Assembly: GCA_030151725.1 (NCBI GenBank)
Contig: JASLDD010000188.1
Span: 1 to 8,036 of the forward strand
DNA from: Solirubrobacteraceae bacterium
GTDB taxonomy: Bacteria > Actinomycetota > Thermoleophilia > Solirubrobacterales > Solirubrobacteraceae
Length of the DNA: 8,036 nucleotides
Direction: 5' to 3'
The notes below the pieces were generated by a model. The model had not been told where the DNA came from. It did not search any database and saw nothing but the letters and a program-made list of their open reading frames with translations. The translations under genes and the position numbers were made by a program. This document shows positions 1 to 6,021 of the stretch, in pieces (the first letter of the stretch is position 1; the number at the start of each line of letters is the position of its first letter).

Positions 1-243
1 CACACAGAAGCGCTCGGATCCCGAGCCTCGCCGCCCGGCTTCAGCGTACTTGCGCATACGTTCTCCGGGTTCCCTGCCGCTCGACCAGGTCAGGGCGAGC
101 GCGAGGAGATCTACGGTACGAACGATGTTGGACTTGCCAGCACCGTTTGGGCCGACGATCACGTTGAGCTCGGAGTCGAGCGCGTCGAGCCGTAGCTCTG
201 AGAAGCTCAAGAAGTCGTGGGCTTCGATCTGGGTGAGGCGCAT
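1..243 (-). CDS. AAA/RecF/SMC-type ATPase, N-terminal fragment (runs off the left edge)
   Basis: The first 81 codons are visible, starting at ATG 243-241 on the minus strand and open through base 1. The protein begins MRLTQIEAHDFLSFSELRLD, the usual first strand of RecF/SbcC/SMC-like ATPases (a short hydrophobic strand, then an 'F-S-F' turn). A Walker A motif, GPNGAGKSN, lies at residues 31-39, followed by a hydrophobic helix (residues 40-51). Proteins of this type bind ATP at the Walker A loop and act on DNA in repair, segregation or defence. Walker B, the signature motif and any coiled coil or nuclease domain are outside the window, so the subfamily (SbcC, RecF, OLD nuclease or a defence ATPase) cannot be chosen. 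There is no clear ribosome binding site; the start rests on the N-terminal pattern. About a quarter of the codons end in A or T, more than in the genes further right. It is divergent from the small gene at 534. Confidence 0.85.
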   Translation of the reverse strand, partial: MRLTQIEAHDFLSFSELRLDALDSELNVIVGPNGAGKSNIVRTVDLLALALTWSSGREPGERMRKYAEAGRRGSGSERFCV

Positions 244-533
244 AAGCGCGAAGCGTAGACGACCACACCACCACTGCTTTCGGCCAGGTCTAGGGCCTGA
301 GCGCCCCGACACGCTGACCTCGATGAACAACCTCGGTTTCACACTGCACGCGGAGAGTGACCTCGCCGGCGATAGAGCGTGAGCGTCTTTGTCGGCGCAC
401 GGCCATCGCTGCATCGCTGCCAAGCGAGCGCGCCAGCGGTTGCCGCTCACGCTGGTGGGAAGGACGGAAGACAGAGCCTAATCATCCTGGCTAGCTGATT
501 TTGCTATCCGTGGCGGAGCTTACGCTCGGGCCC
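244..533. other. Divergent intergenic region, no gene seen
   Basis: These 290 bases separate the ATPase gene (leftward) from the small gene at 534 (rightward), so both promoters should lie here. I find no convincing -35/-10 pair and no RNA gene. A 19-codon frame starting at ATG 324 has no ribosome binding site and no recognisable sequence. Small inverted repeats are present (CCAGCG at 433-438 with CGCTGG at 450-455, and AGCGG at 435-439 with CCGCT at 443-447). An 8-base tandem repeat, CATCGCTG twice, lies at 404-419. None has an assignable role. Confidence 0.6.
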
Positions 534-869
534 ATGTCTACCCCGAACGATCGCAGCGACGTAGCCGAACGACGCACTCAACTGCGCATACTCGACATCG
601 CCCTTTGCGGTGAGCTTGAGGACGCTGGAGCGTTGACGTTCCAATCGCTATGCGAAGAGGTGGCCGACCGCGACCTCCTACACGCTCGCGTGAGCGATGA
701 GAGCCTTTGGGAGTGGTGGCACTACGCGAAGCGGCGGCAGATCATTGAAGAGGGGCCGAATGCCGACGAGATGAGCCTCTCGGATCGCGGGCGAGGCAGA
801 CTGGAAGAGGTGCAGCGTGCTGCTGCGTCGCCCAGCGCACCTAGGCACGAGCGGTCGTGCGATACCTGA
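534..869 (+). CDS. Small hypothetical protein, possibly winged-helix
   Basis: This is a 111-residue frame starting at ATG 534 and ending at TGA 867-869. The frame extends upstream to a TTG at 501, but that start has no ribosome binding site. ATG 534 has only a distant purine run (GGCGGAG), so translation may be leaderless or weakly initiated. I do not recognise the family. Residues ~12-100 look like a compact helical fold: helix (RTQLRILDIAL), helix (LTFQSLCEEVAD), a Trp-rich helix (SLWEWWHYAKRR), then a hydrophobic/acidic strand and 'LSDRGRGRLEE'. That final segment resembles the wing and last helix of winged helix-turn-helix proteins ('LTxxGRxxL'). The tail after ~100 is Ala/Ser/Pro-rich and probably disordered. 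There is no signal peptide or membrane segment. About 30% of codons end in A or T, clearly more than in the lipoprotein or MmpL genes, which could mean recent acquisition or low expression. A small DNA-binding role is an inference. Confidence 0.6.
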   Translation: MSTPNDRSDVAERRTQLRILDIALCGELEDAGALTFQSLCEEVADRDLLHARVSDESLWEWWHYAKRRQIIEEGPNADEMSLSDRGRGRLEEVQRAAASPSAPRHERSCDT

Positions 870-923
870 TCCCTCCAGGACTCGCCGGAGCAGTGGCTGC
901 ACACGCCCGCCCCGCCATCACTA

Positions 924-949
924 ACGCCCCCCGTAGACCTCGGAGGCGT
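924..949. terminator. Weak hairpin between convergent genes, possible terminator
   Basis: Arms ACGCC (924-928) and GGCGT (945-949) can pair. An inner CCG (931-933) and CGG (941-943) form a second short stem around a 7-base loop. It sits in the 101-base gap between the 3' end of the small gene (869) and the 3' end of the peroxiredoxin gene (971), where a bidirectional terminator would be expected. The stem is interrupted and no T-run follows on either strand, so the call is weak. Confidence 0.3.
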
Positions 950-970
950 GCCCTCGCAGTCTGAACCAGC

Positions 971-1438
971 TCAGCCCGCGGCAGGAGCCGGCAGCGAACC
1001 CAATGCCGACTTGAGATCATCGACCGACTGATAGTCCAGCCCGAGCAGATGGTCGTGCCGATGGCGCACAACCCCATCCTCGTCGATCACGACCACGGCC
1101 CGCTTGGTGCCCATCCGCCCGTGAGCGCTGTAGAGCTTGGCAACCGCCCCATCTACGTCCGCGAGCAACGGCACATTGAGACTGTTCTTCTCAATGAAGC
1201 CCTGGTGCGAGTCCACGCCCTGCGCCGAAACGCCAACGACCGTGGCGCCGAGCGCCGCGAACTCATCGGGCCGATCCCGGTACGAACAGAATTGTGCTTT
1301 ACACACCGGCGTGTTGTCCCCGGGATAGAACAACAGCACTACGCGCTCCCCGCGATGCTCAGAGAGCCGGAACGGACCCTCGGTGCCCGGCAGCTCGAAG
1401 TCCGGTGCCTGCTCCCCCACCTGTGGCGTCTTGGCCAT
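971..1438 (-). CDS. bcp: Peroxiredoxin, BCP/PrxQ type (AhpC-TSA family)
   Basis: A 155-residue thiol peroxidase that reduces hydrogen peroxide and organic hydroperoxides in the cytoplasm at the expense of thioredoxin or a similar donor (family knowledge). The typical N-terminus 'VGEQAPDFELPG' is at residues 7-18. The peroxidatic motif PxxxTxxC is intact as P39-G-D-N-T43-P-V-C46. A second cysteine, C51, sits five residues later, the CX4C spacing of atypical two-Cys BCP/PrxQ enzymes. Arg113 in 'TKRAVVVID' matches the conserved active-site Arg. Length is normal for the family (about 150-160). The start at 1438 is fixed by a perfect AGGAGG eight bases upstream; the same frame is open further 5' to 1807, but that part overlaps the divergent lipoprotein gene and has no family sequence. 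There is no signal peptide. It lies divergent from the lipoprotein gene with 82 bases between them. Confidence 0.95.
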   Translation of the reverse strand: MAKTPQVGEQAPDFELPGTEGPFRLSEHRGERVVLLFYPGDNTPVCKAQFCSYRDRPDEFAALGATVVGVSAQGVDSHQGFIEKNSLNVPLLADVDGAVAKLYSAHGRMGTKRAVVVIDEDGVVRHRHDHLLGLDYQSVDDLKSALGSLPAPAAG

Positions 1439-1446
1439 GCTCACAT

Positions 1447-1452
1447 CCTCCT
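1447..1452 (-). promoter_or_regulatory. Shine-Dalgarno site of the peroxiredoxin gene
   Basis: A perfect AGGAGG (CCTCCT on the plus strand) lies eight bases before ATG 1438. It is the strongest ribosome binding site in the window. It selects this start over the much longer upstream frame and suggests strong translation of the peroxidase. Confidence 0.85.
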
Positions 1453-1520
1453 GTCTGATGAACCGCCTGGCGGCCAGCATAGTCCCACGGGAACCTGCCC
1501 GATGCGATAGAACGAGCCCG

Positions 1521-3029
1521 ATGCGCCTCTCTCCCCTCCGGCTGGCTCTCCTGTGCACTGCCTGCCTGTTCTTGGCCGCCTGCGGATCGAGCGCGCCCGC
1601 CGACGTCTCCACGCCCACCGCCAGCCCCACAGCCATCCCCGCGGCGAGCCATGCGCCCACGCGCAAGCTCACCGACTGGCCCGAGTTCGGACTGAACCCG
1701 CAACGATCCGACGCGAGCGAAGCCTCCACCGGCATCGCCTCCGCCAACGTCGCCCATCTTCGCCATGCCACCGTCGCGCTGCCCGGCACCGTCGACTCCT
1801 CGCCCATCTACCTGCACGGCGTGACCGTCAACGGCGCCACCCACAACGTGATCCTCGCCACCACCACCTACGGGCGCACCGTCGCAATCGACGCCAACAG
1901 CGCCAAGATCCTGTGGACGTTCACACCACCCGGAATCGCCGGCTGGGAGGGCACCTCCCAGATCACCAACGCAAGCCCCATCGCTGACCCCAACCGCCTC
2001 TTCGTGTACGCAGCCTCGCCCGACGGGCTGGTCCACAAGCTCTCCCTCGCCGACGGCAGCGAGGCTCCAGGCAGCTGGCCCGTGAGGATCACCCGCGACC
2101 CCACCCACGAGAAGATCGGCACGTCGCTGAACATCGACGGCGGCTCCGTGCTCGCCGGCACCGGCGGCTACATCGGCGATGCGCCCCCCTACCAGGGCCA
2201 CCTCGTGGCCATCGAACGTTCCAGCGGACGCCTGCAGAGCATCTTCAACACGCTCTGCGCAAACCGGCGCGAACTGCTCGTGCCCACCAGTTGCTCCTCC
2301 AGCGACTCCGCCATCCTCTCCCGCGGCGGCCCCGTGGTCGAGCCCGGCGGTCGGCGCATCCTGATCGACACCGGCAACGCACCATGGAACGGCACCACCG
2401 ACTTCGGCGACAGCGTCCTCGAGCTCACCTTCCCAGGCCTCGACCTGCGCCAGTCATTCACACCCGTCAACCAGGCGCAGCTCGACAGCGGCGACGGCGA
2501 CCTCGGCTCGAGCGCACCTGCGCTGCTCGGCGGCGACCGTATCGTGCTGGGAGGCAAGGACGGCGTGCTGCGCGTGCTGCAGCTCTCGCGCCTGGACGGC
2601 CAGCCGCCGTCGGCGAGCCCCCGCACGCTCGGCGGCGAAGTCCAGCGCCTCCCCATCCCTGGTGGCGGCGGCGAGCTGTTCACCGCACCGGCCGTCTGGC
2701 GCCGCCACGGGCACACCACCATGTTCCTCGCCGACCAAAGCGGCACCGCCGCCTACGTGCTGCGCGCCGGACGCCTGTACAGAGTCTGGGAAAACAAAGC
2801 CGCCGGCACGAGCCCCGTGATGGCCGGCGGCCTGCTCTACGTCTTTGACCCCACCGGCGGAGGCATCTACGTCTACCGCCCAGGTTCCCCCCGCGCGATC
2901 GCCAAGCTCCCCGGTCAAACCGGCCACTGGAACAGCCCGATCGTGGTCGACGGTCATGTCGTCGAGCCTGAGGGCGACGCCAACGAGCACCAGACCACCG
3001 GTACCCTCGAGATCTTCTCCGTCGGCTAG
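1521..3029 (+). CDS. Lipoprotein with PQQ-type beta-propeller
   Basis: A 502-residue exported protein. Residues 1-20 form a lipoprotein signal peptide ending in the lipobox L18-A19-A20-C21; C21 would be lipidated and anchor the protein outside the membrane. Residues 22-47 are a Ser/Thr/Pro/Ala linker. The mature domain opens with 'DWPEFGLNPQRSD', the usual entry to actinobacterial PQQ-like propellers. Repeated blades follow, of the kind 'SSPIYLHG...VILATTTYGRTVAIDANSAKILWTF', 'NASPIAD...LFVYAASPDGLVHKLSLADG', 'GHLVAIERSSGRL', 'SSAPALLGGDRIVLGGKDGVLRVL', 'TSPVMAGGLLYVFDP' and 'NSPIVVDGHVV'. C246 and C258 are the only other cysteine pair after the lipobox and could form a disulfide. I see no haem-binding CXXCH and no evident quinoprotein catalytic site, so a scaffold or binding role is as likely as PQQ-dependent dehydrogenase activity. 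The start is set by the signal peptide; the ribosome binding site is weak. The gene ends 14 bases from the convergent methyltransferase stop. Confidence 0.92.
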   Translation: MRLSPLRLALLCTACLFLAACGSSAPADVSTPTASPTAIPAASHAPTRKLTDWPEFGLNPQRSDASEASTGIASANVAHLRHATVALPGTVDSSPIYLHGVTVNGATHNVILATTTYGRTVAIDANSAKILWTFTPPGIAGWEGTSQITNASPIADPNRLFVYAASPDGLVHKLSLADGSEAPGSWPVRITRDPTHEKIGTSLNIDGGSVLAGTGGYIGDAPPYQGHLVAIERSSGRLQSIFNTLCANRRELLVPTSCSSSDSAILSRGGPVVEPGGRRILIDTGNAPWNGTTDFGDSVLELTFPGLDLRQSFTPVNQAQLDSGDGDLGSSAPALLGGDRIVLGGKDGVLRVLQLSRLDGQPPSASPRTLGGEVQRLPIPGGGGELFTAPAVWRRHGHTTMFLADQSGTAAYVLRAGRLYRVWENKAAGTSPVMAGGLLYVFDPTGGGIYVYRPGSPRAIAKLPGQTGHWNSPIVVDGHVVEPEGDANEHQTTGTLEIFSVG

Positions 3030-3036
3030 CGAGAAG
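3014..3036. terminator. Inverted repeat at the convergent gene ends, possible bidirectional terminator
   Basis: CTTCTC (3014-3019) and GAGAAG (3031-3036) are perfect 6-base inverted arms around an 11-base loop that contains the lipoprotein stop codon (TAG 3027-3029). The right arm falls in the 14-base gap before the methyltransferase stop (3044-3046, minus). The position suits a shared terminator for the two converging units. The stem is short and there is no T-run, so confidence is low. Confidence 0.35.
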
Positions 3037-3043
3037 CGCTGCG

Positions 3044-3865
3044 TCAGCCGCGTCCGCGCATGCGCTCCCACGCCCGCGCCGGACTGAGCAGCGAAGCCCA
3101 CCAAGGCAGCACCGCAGCCGCCTTGGCCTGCTGGAGACCCTCCAGCGAGGCGTGCCTGGAGCAGATGAACGCCAGACGGCGCTCGTGGCGATAGTCGGTC
3201 ATGCCCAGGAAGTCTGTGATGTCGTGCGCCAGGGGCATCACCTTGTAGGCGAACTCGCCCGCAAGCTCCACCAACGCACGCCTGCTCGGTACCAGTACCA
3301 GCTCGTGCTCGACGGCCGTACGGGGGTCATACAGGCTCGAGACCTCAAAACAACTCGAACGGGAACGAGACAGCGCCGTGTCGATCACCACGATCTCTGC
3401 GCCCACCCGATCGATGATCTCGAACAGCTCCACCGGCTTTGAGATGTGTTCCATCAGGCCCAAGCACAGCACGACATCGAACTGCCGGCCCGCGAAGTCG
3501 TGCTCGAAGAGGTTGGCATGCTCGAAGCTAAAACGCGAGCGCTCCACGCCCTTGGCCTCGAACACCAGCTCCGCCTGCTCGATATATGTGGGCTCGGCGT
3601 CGATGCCCAGCACGAACTCCGCTCCTGCCTCGATCGCATTCAGCGACCAGAAGCCCGCATTGCAGCCGAGGTCGAGTACACGCCGCCTTTCCAAAGAGCC
3701 GCCCGTTACGCGCAGGAGAGCGTCGAAGAAGTAGCGCCTGCGCTGCTCGTGGCGGTTGATCACCCCGCGATACAGCACCGGCGTGCTCACGCCCCCACCG
3801 AACTCGAAGCGGTAGCTCCACTGCGCGAACGCCGCAATCCGCTCCTGCAGCTCCTGCGGGTCCAT
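3044..3865 (-). CDS. Class I SAM-dependent methyltransferase (CmoB/DUF1698-like)
   Basis: A 273-residue cytoplasmic enzyme that should transfer a methyl group from S-adenosylmethionine; the substrate is unknown. Motif I, 'VLDLGCNAGFWS', is at residues 63-74. The acidic end of strand 2, 'GIDAE', is at 87-91 and would hold the SAM ribose. The post-motif segment 'FDVVLCLGLMEHISKP' is at 129-144. The N-terminal 'W-x-Y-x-F-E-F-G-G-G' stretch and the 'MEHISKP' loop resemble the tRNA-wobble CmoB/DUF1698 group, but the likeness is too loose to give that function. A second in-frame ATG at 3892 would add nine residues (MSTTPERTS). I prefer 3865 because a GGAGAGG lies six bases before it, whereas 3892 has no ribosome binding site. 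The gene follows the flavoprotein gene on the same strand, 10 bases (from 3892) or 37 bases (from 3865) after its stop, so they probably form an operon. No membrane segment is seen. Confidence 0.9.
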   Translation of the reverse strand: MDPQELQERIAAFAQWSYRFEFGGGVSTPVLYRGVINRHEQRRRYFFDALLRVTGGSLERRRVLDLGCNAGFWSLNAIEAGAEFVLGIDAEPTYIEQAELVFEAKGVERSRFSFEHANLFEHDFAGRQFDVVLCLGLMEHISKPVELFEIIDRVGAEIVVIDTALSRSRSSCFEVSSLYDPRTAVEHELVLVPSRRALVELAGEFAYKVMPLAHDITDFLGMTDYRHERRLAFICSRHASLEGLQQAKAAAVLPWWASLLSPARAWERMRGRG

Positions 3866-3871
3866 CGAGGT

Positions 3872-3878
3872 CCTCTCC
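3872..3878 (-). promoter_or_regulatory. Shine-Dalgarno site choosing the methyltransferase start
   Basis: GGAGAGG on the minus strand lies six bases before ATG 3865. It is inside the nine-codon extension that would be translated if ATG 3892 were used, so it argues for the shorter protein. Confidence 0.65.
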
Positions 3879-3902
3879 GGGGTGGTGCTCATGGCCGCAA
3901 GC

Positions 3903-5273
3903 CTAGGCTAGATGGTCCAGAGCGCCTTCGATCAACCCGAGCCAAACCTCGCTGCGCGTTGGGAAGCACGGGACCGCTCGCACCAGCCGCTCCAGCGGCA
4001 CCTCTGCCACCACTGCGATCGTCGCCGCGTGCAGCCACTCCGCCACCTCCACGCCAACGAACGTCGCGCCCACCAGGATCGAGCGGTCGTCGTCCACGAT
4101 CACCCGCGCCGCCCCCGGTGCGCCATGCCCCACGAAGCTCGCCCCCGCGTTCTCGAGGTCGCCGTCCACCGCCCGCGCATTCAGCCCACTCTCTCGAGCG
4201 CTCGCCAGCGTGTGCCCGACAGCTGCCACCTGCGGGTCTGTGAAGATCACACGCGGCACCGCCGGTTCCTCCTCACCCCCGCCGGCCCCAGAATGGCCCA
4301 GGATGTGCGCCGCCGCCAACCGCGCCTGGTACTTGCCCATGTGCGTCAGCAGCGCCCGTCCATTGGCGTCGCCGATCACGTACAGCCACTCCTGGCCCAG
4401 CACCCGCATCGTCTCATCCACGTCGATCGTCTTCCCGGGGGTGAGCCCCAGCTGCTCCACCCCGAGCTCTTCCGTATGCGGACGCCGCCCCACCGCCACC
4501 AGCAGCTGCTCGCCCTCGCGCGTCCCGCCGTCGTCCAGATCGACGCTCACGACTCCCGACTCGCGTCGCGCCGCTGTCGCCTTGGCGCCCAACACGACCT
4601 CCACGCCCGCCGCCTCCAGCGCTTCTCGCACCATCGTCGATGCCAGCTCCTCCTCACCGGCGATCAGACGCTCTGCCGCCTCAATGACCGTTACACGCGT
4701 GCCCAGCGAGGCATACGCCTGTGCCATCTCCACGCCCACCACCCCACCGCCCAGCACCAGCAGCGAGCTTGGCAGCTCGTGCGCAGTGGTCGCCTCGCGG
4801 TTGGACCACGCGGCTGCCTCGGCCAGACCCGGGATCGGCGGCATCGACGCGCCGCTGCCCGGCGCGAGCACCACGGCCTTGCGGGCACGCAGCAGCTCAT
4901 CGCCGACCCGCACTCCGCGCTCACCCTCGAGCACTCCCTCTCCGCGTATGAGCTCCACTCCCCGGTGTTCCAGCCAGGGCAGCTGCGCGCTGTCGTCGAG
5001 CTTGTGGATCACCTGGTCGCGACGTGCCAGCACCGCCTCCGCGTCTAGCTCGCCCGTCGCTGCTTGCGCGGCCCCCTCCACGCGGCGTGCCTCCGCGAGC
5101 GCCTGCGCGGGGCGCAGCAGCGCCTTGGAGGGCATGCACGCGTAGAACGAGCATTCCCCGCCGACCAAATCGCGCTCTACCAGCGCCACCGACATGCCTC
5201 CCTCGGCCAGCTTGCCCGCACACACCTCGCCGGCGGGTCCTGCGCCGAGCACCACCACGTCGAAGTCGCTCAC
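3903..5273 (-). CDS. FAD-dependent pyridine nucleotide-disulfide oxidoreductase (lipoamide-dehydrogenase-like)
   Basis: A 456-residue soluble flavoprotein of the class I disulfide reductase family (dihydrolipoyl dehydrogenase, mercuric reductase, glutathione reductase). The FAD-binding motif GAGPAG is at residues 10-15. The redox disulfide is C41 and C46 in 'GGECSFYACMPSKALL'. The NAD(P) motif GGGVVGVE is at 175-182; acidic E198 at the end of the next strand favours NADH over NADPH (inference). The second FAD motif 'YVIGDANG' is at 298-305, and the dimerisation domain starts near 338 ('AVPRVIFTDPQVAAVG'). At the C-terminus the usual catalytic 'HPTxxE' reads F437-P-T-R-S-E442, so the His that pairs with the disulfide is missing while the Glu is kept. 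The substrate is therefore probably not lipoamide. It starts at GTG 5273, supported by AAAGGA eight bases upstream (5282-5287). It is the first gene of a unit with the methyltransferase and is divergent from algH across 57 bases. Confidence 0.93.
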   Translation of the reverse strand: MSDFDVVVLGAGPAGEVCAGKLAEGGMSVALVERDLVGGECSFYACMPSKALLRPAQALAEARRVEGAAQAATGELDAEAVLARRDQVIHKLDDSAQLPWLEHRGVELIRGEGVLEGERGVRVGDELLRARKAVVLAPGSGASMPPIPGLAEAAAWSNREATTAHELPSSLLVLGGGVVGVEMAQAYASLGTRVTVIEAAERLIAGEEELASTMVREALEAAGVEVVLGAKATAARRESGVVSVDLDDGGTREGEQLLVAVGRRPHTEELGVEQLGLTPGKTIDVDETMRVLGQEWLYVIGDANGRALLTHMGKYQARLAAAHILGHSGAGGGEEEPAVPRVIFTDPQVAAVGHTLASARESGLNARAVDGDLENAGASFVGHGAPGAARVIVDDDRSILVGATFVGVEVAEWLHAATIAVVAEVPLERLVRAVPCFPTRSEVWLGLIEGALDHLA

Positions 5274-5330
5274 GATTCAAGTCCTTTCGGTGCCATCGAT
5301 GACTCTACGGACGCTAGCCTCAGTGAGATC
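5274..5330. promoter_or_regulatory. Short divergent intergenic region, flavoprotein / algH
   Basis: These 57 bases must hold promoter elements for both directions unless one lies inside a gene. On the minus strand TAGAGT (5302-5307) fits the loose actinobacterial -10 TANNNT, about 28 bases before the GTG start, but I see no good -35. The minus-strand ribosome site AAAGGA is at 5282-5287. Ahead of algH there is only a weak GTGAG close to the ATG. Confidence 0.3.
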
Positions 5331-5879
5331 ATGGAGGAATCGCTGACCGGCCAGCTGCTGCTCGCCTCCCCGGCGCTGCGCGACCCCAACTTCGCACGCT
5401 CGGTTGTGTTGATCGGCGTGCACAGCGACGAGGGCGCCATGGGCGTTGTGCTCAACCGACCTTCGCAGGTCACAGTCGGCGAGGCCGTGCCGCAACTCCA
5501 GGCGGCCCTGGAGGAGCACGAGCCGGTATACGTAGGCGGCCCCGTTCAGCCAAGCTCGATCGTGCTGCTGGCCGAGTTCCTCGATCCTGACCTCGCCGGG
5601 CTGCTGGTGCTCGGGCGCATCGGCTTTCCGGCGCCCGACGCCGACATTGAGGAGCTGATCCAGGCGACAGCGCGCGGACGGGTGTTCGCCGGATATGCCG
5701 GGTGGAGTGAAGGCCAGCTCGACGCTGAGCTTGACCAGGGAGACTGGATCGTGCAGCCCGCACAGCCTGAGGACGTATTCAGCGAGGAGCCCGCGGATCT
5801 GTGGAGTGAGGTGCTCACGCGCAAGGGCGGTAGCTACGCGCTCGTGGCGCGCATGCCGATGGATCCGAGCGTCAACTAG
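5331..5879 (+). CDS. algH: AlgH/YqgE family protein (UPF0301)
   Basis: A 182-residue protein, a normal length for UPF0301 (about 180-190). Family hallmarks in order are 'GQLLLASPALRDPNFARSVV' (residues 7-26), 'GAMGVVLNRP' (35-44), 'VYVGGPV' (66-72), 'FAGYAGWSEGQLDAEL' (119-134) and the 'GDWIV' strand (137-141). The family is widespread and has a known alpha/beta fold. It was named after a Pseudomonas alginate regulator, but its molecular activity is still not settled, so no reaction is assigned. It is cytoplasmic, with no signal peptide or membrane helix. The start ATG 5331 matches the usual N-terminus; the frame stays open well upstream, but that part is antisense to the flavoprotein gene and carries no family sequence. 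The ribosome site is poor. The gene is followed by a strong hairpin, so it is probably a single-gene unit. Confidence 0.95.
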   Translation: MEESLTGQLLLASPALRDPNFARSVVLIGVHSDEGAMGVVLNRPSQVTVGEAVPQLQAALEEHEPVYVGGPVQPSSIVLLAEFLDPDLAGLLVLGRIGFPAPDADIEELIQATARGRVFAGYAGWSEGQLDAELDQGDWIVQPAQPEDVFSEEPADLWSEVLTRKGGSYALVARMPMDPSVN

Positions 5880-5898
5880 AGGATCCCTAGGGACGATC

Positions 5899-5922
5899 CC
5901 CGATGGCTCCCTCGCCATCGGG
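5899..5922 (+). terminator. Hairpin downstream of algH, likely terminator
   Basis: Perfect 9-base arms CCCGATGGC (5899-5907) and GCCATCGGG (5914-5922) enclose a 6-base loop, 19 bases after the algH stop. There is no T-run afterwards (CGCTAAAG follows), as is common for hairpin terminators in high-GC Actinobacteria. A separate 10-base palindrome, TCCCTAGGGA, lies just upstream at 5884-5893. It separates algH from the MmpL gene on the same strand. Confidence 0.55.
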
Positions 5923-5971
5923 CGCTAAAGTCGAGGAACGTCGTCGTGCTGTCTGCTCGCGCGACGGTGGC

Positions 5972-5995
5972 TACCCTGTGCCGAGTTCCCGGCAC
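5972..5995 (+). promoter_or_regulatory. Candidate -10 and adjoining inverted repeat upstream of the MmpL gene
   Basis: TACCCT (5972-5977) fits the loose actinobacterial -10 TANNNT. It directly abuts an inverted repeat with perfect 6-base arms, GTGCCG (5978-5983) and CGGCAC (5990-5995), around a 6-base spacer. That places the repeat over the expected transcription start, about 27 bases before ATG 6022, a typical place for a repressor operator; it could equally be a 5'-leader hairpin. The -35 is poor. The role is inferred from position only, and no regulator gene is nearby. Confidence 0.3.
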
Positions 5996-6021
5996 TGCCC
6001 GACCCCTCTGGGAGACAAGTC

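Noticed and set aside
404..419. Tandem CATCGCTG repeat
   Set aside because: Only two 8-base copies in GC-rich intergenic DNA; expected by chance.
1439..1807. N-terminal extension of the peroxiredoxin by 123 codons
   Set aside because: The extension overlaps the divergent lipoprotein gene, and the strong AGGAGG at 1447-1452 with the family N-terminus fixes the start at 1438.
1359..2201. 280-codon open frame on the minus strand
   Set aside because: It is antisense to the lipoprotein and overlaps the peroxiredoxin start in another frame; Gly-rich with no recognisable domain, a GC-driven shadow.
2291..3104. Plus-strand 185-codon frame and minus-strand 216-codon frame
   Set aside because: Both lie over the lipoprotein gene in other frames; their composition is typical of high-GC shadow frames.
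3912..5145. Overlapping plus-strand open frames of 378 and 311 codons
   Set aside because: Both are opposite the flavoprotein gene, with Arg/His/Gln- or Ser/Pro/Ala-rich composition and no motifs.
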